Source: CAZWCE01 sp964632505
GTDB taxonomy: Bacteria > Planctomycetota > Planctomycetia > Pirellulales > Thermoguttaceae
Length of the DNA stretch: 5,485 bases
Direction of reading: 5' to 3'
Assembly (NCBI GenBank): GCA_964632505.1
Contig: CAZWCE010000058.1
Coordinates: forward strand, 1-5,485
The notes below the pieces were generated by a model. It ran no database searches and was not told the DNA's origin. It saw only the letters and a program-made list of their open reading frames with translations. The position numbers and the translations under genes are program-made. Below, in pieces: positions 5,316-5,485 of this stretch (within the stretch, counting starts at the first letter, position 1; each line of letters opens with the position of its first letter).

Positions 5316-5485
5316 ATGGGGAGTATGCGTATAGACTTGATTTTTATAAAAAAAAGTCGGTTGATCAAAGCGATTCCATTTCCGTGTGGGGTTGCGTTGT
5401 TTTTAGGTGGGGCTCCTTCGGTCCCCCGATGGCAGGGCCAGCGCACACTAAGTTCCTTTGCCGGTAAGGACTTGCATCAGGAAGT
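5316..5485 (+). CDS. Possible 5' part of a small unrecognised gene, cut by the right edge
   Basis: From the ATG at 5316 (or the one at 5325) the plus frame is open for 56 codons to the window edge, beginning MGSMRIDLIFIKKSRLIKA. I recognise no family. The first half is hydrophobic and basic, the second half (GGAPSVPRWQGQRTLSSF) is not. No well-spaced ribosome binding site is present: GGGGAG before the second ATG is only one base away. The frame runs through the AT palindrome and the 17-base inverted repeat, so it could equally be a chance open frame across an intergenic repeat. Confidence 0.15.
   Translation, partial: MGSMRIDLIFIKKSRLIKAIPFPCGVALFLGGAPSVPRWQGQRTLSSFAGKDLHQE
5334..5358. repeat. 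AT-rich palindrome after the DUF1593 gene
   Basis: TTTTTATAAAAA at 5341-5352 is a perfect palindrome, flanked by GACTT (5334-5338) and AAGTC (5354-5358), which are also complementary. It lies about 100 bases past the DUF1593 stop. As RNA it would be a weak A-U stem with a short G-C clamp, unlike a standard terminator. It may simply be a flexible or curved intergenic stretch. Confidence 0.3.
5433..5449. repeat. Right copy of a 17-base inverted repeat pair
   Basis: CAGGGCCAGCGCACACT is the inverted counterpart of 36-52, differing at one base. It lies in the region after the DUF1593 gene, 36 bases from the right edge. The two copies flank nearly the whole window about 5.4 kb apart. Confidence 0.45.

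Larger units (their letters stand above)
5234..5485. other. Region downstream of the DUF1593 gene, no firm gene
   Basis: These 252 bases follow the DUF1593 stop. A small stem (GGAGGGAATCCCGCC, 5242-5256) and the palindrome CATCATGATG (5256-5265) come soon after it, but neither is followed by a T-run, so I see no intrinsic terminator. An AT-rich palindrome follows at 5334-5358. GGGG (5410-5413... region) and CCCC around 5410-5425 flank CTTCGG and could form an imperfect hairpin, also without a T-run. A plus-strand frame from 5316 stays open to the right edge. A minus-strand frame is open from the right edge to a TGA at 5365-5367, but it uses codons rare in the neighbouring genes. Confidence 0.5.

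Noticed and set aside
5408..5426. GC-rich stem around CTTCGG as a terminator
   Set aside because: Only the outer G-C pairs form well, the inner stem is mismatched, and no T-run follows on either strand (a T-run precedes it on the plus strand).
5365..5484. Minus-strand frame entering from the right edge as the tail of a convergent gene
   Set aside because: Only 39 codons are visible, with several codons uncommon in the neighbouring genes and no recognisable sequence; there is too little to call a gene.

Overview
The window most likely comes from a planctomycete of the Pirellulales type. This is inferred from how the proteins read, not from a database search. GC is moderate, apparently in the mid-50s per cent (not counted). 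The TolC-family protein carries motifs I associate with planctomycete homologues (ALNPQNRHSVDLGFTQP, AALRNILGLPPADGR). The secreted protein on the plus strand is a DUF1593/Sde182-type nucleoside-hydrolase-like protein with an extra C-terminal carbohydrate-binding-like domain, an architecture common in that phylum. Shine-Dalgarno use is uneven, as is usual there.

Layout. Positions 1-1940 (minus) hold an outer-membrane TolC-family efflux protein whose C-terminus runs off the left edge. Its frame is open to the edge, 646 codons from the ATG at 1940. Positions 1941-2127 are a 187-base gap with no gene. Positions 2128-2874 (minus) encode a complete 248-residue MacB/LolD/FtsE-type ABC ATPase. Positions 2875-3364 form a divergent intergenic region of about 490 bases. 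It has a TATAAT box pointing left, a TTGACA-N17-TATACA box pointing right, and a separate perfect inverted repeat at the predicted transcription start of each. Positions 3365-5233 (plus) encode a complete 622-residue secreted protein: signal peptide, nucleoside-hydrolase-like domain, Ig/PKD-like domain and malectin/CBM-like domain. Positions 5234-5485 are mostly non-coding, with an AT-rich palindrome, a weak reading frame open to the right edge, and a 17-base segment that recurs inverted (16/17) near the left edge.

Function. The ATPase and TolC genes lie in the same direction and probably belong to one MacAB-TolC-like tripartite export operon. In that scheme the ATPase powers a MacB/FtsX-type permease, a HlyD/MacA adaptor bridges the periplasm, and TolC forms the outer-membrane duct. 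Neither permease nor adaptor is visible; they would be expected beyond the left edge. The divergent gene probably works on saccharides or nucleoside-like substrates outside the cytoplasm and has no evident link to the transporter beyond the shared control region.

I found no CRISPR array, tRNA, rRNA, insertion sequence or defence system. The most unusual parts are the paired inverted repeats in the divergent promoter region and the inverted 17-mer near the two window edges.
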